Positions 5,533 through 6,367 of a stretch of DNA of 6,367 bases are shown piece after piece. Both the position numbers and the translations under genes were made by a program. This DNA comes from Mageeibacillus sp. UBA5770 (GTDB lineage: Bacteria; Bacillota_A; Clostridia; Saccharofermentanales; Saccharofermentanaceae), in assembly GCA_002418705.1 (NCBI GenBank), contig DIEQ01000013.1, forward strand, positions 2,266 through 8,632, read 5' to 3'. The first letter of the stretch is position 1. Each line of letters begins with the position of its first letter. Below the pieces are notes generated by a model. The model ran no database searches. It was not told the origin of the DNA and worked only from the letters and a program-made list of their open reading frames with translations.

Positions 5533-6367
5533 TCAGATAGAGGTTGGGACGGCGGGGTTGTTATTTGCGAAGTTCTGTAGTACCACCAGGTTTTCGTACT
5601 TGCTGTTATTTGTGATTTGTACTCCTCTTTTGGCCGTAGAGTCCGCAACAAAAAACTCGTCTCCTGAATTCTGACCGAAACGGAGCATTCCGGGTGCTTC
5701 ACAGGCAAATGATCCAAAAGATCCGTGTCCTTCAACTACAAGTGCACAATAACAGGCCAGATCGGTGAGCACTATTGTTGCGCCGGGTGCTACCGTTACT
5801 TCTTTTGCAGCAACCCATTCATTTGCGTATGCGATCCAATCCTCGTGCAGGCCTTCCTGTGGATTATTAATTGTCATGGGAGCGCGGAAGTAAGTGTCTT
5901 TATAGTCAGGACGGGTGCTTTCTTTCCAGTCAATTTGAGAAAATAGAGCATCGATGCTGCCTTTCTCTTCCTCCGGCTGGCAGCCGGTAAGGAGGTTGTT
6001 ATTATTAACCTCGCCAGCAGTAACGTTTTCCATAATTGTATTAACATCGCTGTTCCATTGTGGTTCGTATGTTACCACGGAAGCTGGAGCGTGGATAACA
6101 CCGGCCGGTGTGTACCAGCCTGTTCCGAGCTGGATCCGGTAGGCTCTTGAAAGCTCTGTGATTCGCGTATCCCTGGAATCATAATTCCTAAGGCAATTTT
6201 TTACTTCCTCCGGATCTGTTGAGGGATCGAATCCAAAATATGTCAGAGGGAATCGGCCAAGATAGCTATTATACTGTCTCGGAAAAAAGTAGGCTTCGGG
6301 TTTGCCGTGGCGGCCGATTTTGTTTGCTTTTTCTTCTGTAAGGTGCAAGTGATGGAATAAGGGTTTA
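5533..6367 (-). CDS. Cupin-domain (bicupin-like) protein, 5' truncated
   Basis: The gene runs from the right edge leftward to TGA at 5535-5533. The TTG at 6348 that could serve as a start is internal: the frame stays open to the edge, and the codons before it (KPLFHH) complete a metal-site motif. Together they read FHHLHLTEE (6357-6331), close to cupin motif 1 (HxH then Glu). Numbering from the TTG, GTGWYTPAGVIHAP (75-88) is cupin motif 2 with His86. A second beta-rich half from EVTVAPGATIVLTD (183-196) to VVLQNFAN (255-262) resembles another cupin barrel but lacks the HxH, so only the first barrel should bind metal. The family resembles cupin proteins related to sugar-phosphate isomerases, but I cannot name a reaction. 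It converges on the transporter operon, so it is not in the same transcript; a sugar-related role is only suggested by proximity. Confidence 0.75.
   Translation of the reverse strand, partial: KPLFHHLHLTEEKANKIGRHGKPEAYFFPRQYNSYLGRFPLTYFGFDPSTDPEEVKNCLRNYDSRDTRITELSRAYRIQLGTGWYTPAGVIHAPASVVTYEPQWNSDVNTIMENVTAGEVNNNNLLTGCQPEEEKGSIDALFSQIDWKESTRPDYKDTYFRAPMTINNPQEGLHEDWIAYANEWVAAKEVTVAPGATIVLTDLACYCALVVEGHGSFGSFACEAPGMLRFGQNSGDEFFVADSTAKRGVQITNNSKYENLVVLQNFANNNPAVPTSI

Overview
The window is an ordinary-looking bacterial sugar-uptake locus, cut at both ends. Moderate GC, strong AGGAGG-type ribosome binding sites, one near-consensus sigma-A promoter and a lipoprotein binding protein with an Ala/Thr-rich tether all suggest a Gram-positive bacterium of the Clostridia, perhaps Lachnospiraceae-like. 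That placement is an inference from style; there is no marker gene here.

Layout, left to right. A 5'-truncated FGGY-family sugar kinase (xylulokinase-like) runs off the left edge and ends at 926. A 133-base gap follows, then a complete two-domain sugar ABC transporter ATPase of the RbsA/MglA/XylG type (1060-2583). A 615-base gap with no convincing gene comes next. It carries a near-perfect promoter (TTGACA, 18-bp spacer, TATAAT, at 2895-2924) and a leader of about 268 nt with two hairpins. Then come the RbsC-type permease (3199-4176) and the RbsB-type lipoprotein substrate-binding protein (4287-5318). A long-stem intrinsic terminator closes the plus-strand group. On the opposite strand a 5'-truncated bicupin-like protein (5533 to the right edge) converges on it and has its own terminator at 5446-5476.

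How the parts work together: the binding protein captures a sugar or polyol outside the cell, the permease and ATPase import it, and the kinase phosphorylates it or its ketose product. The substrate is not resolved. The kinase looks like a D-xylulose kinase. The binding protein keeps several ribose-binding-protein pocket positions but not the Asp-Arg pair, so ribose is not the safest guess. No isomerase, dehydrogenase or regulator is inside the window; they may lie to the left.

The least ordinary parts are non-coding. One is the promoter and structured leader that split the transporter between ATPase and permease. The other is an 86-bp segment bounded by perfect 13-bp inverted repeats that overlaps the 3' end of the kinase gene. 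I found no CRISPR array, tRNA, rRNA, transposase or clear new system.
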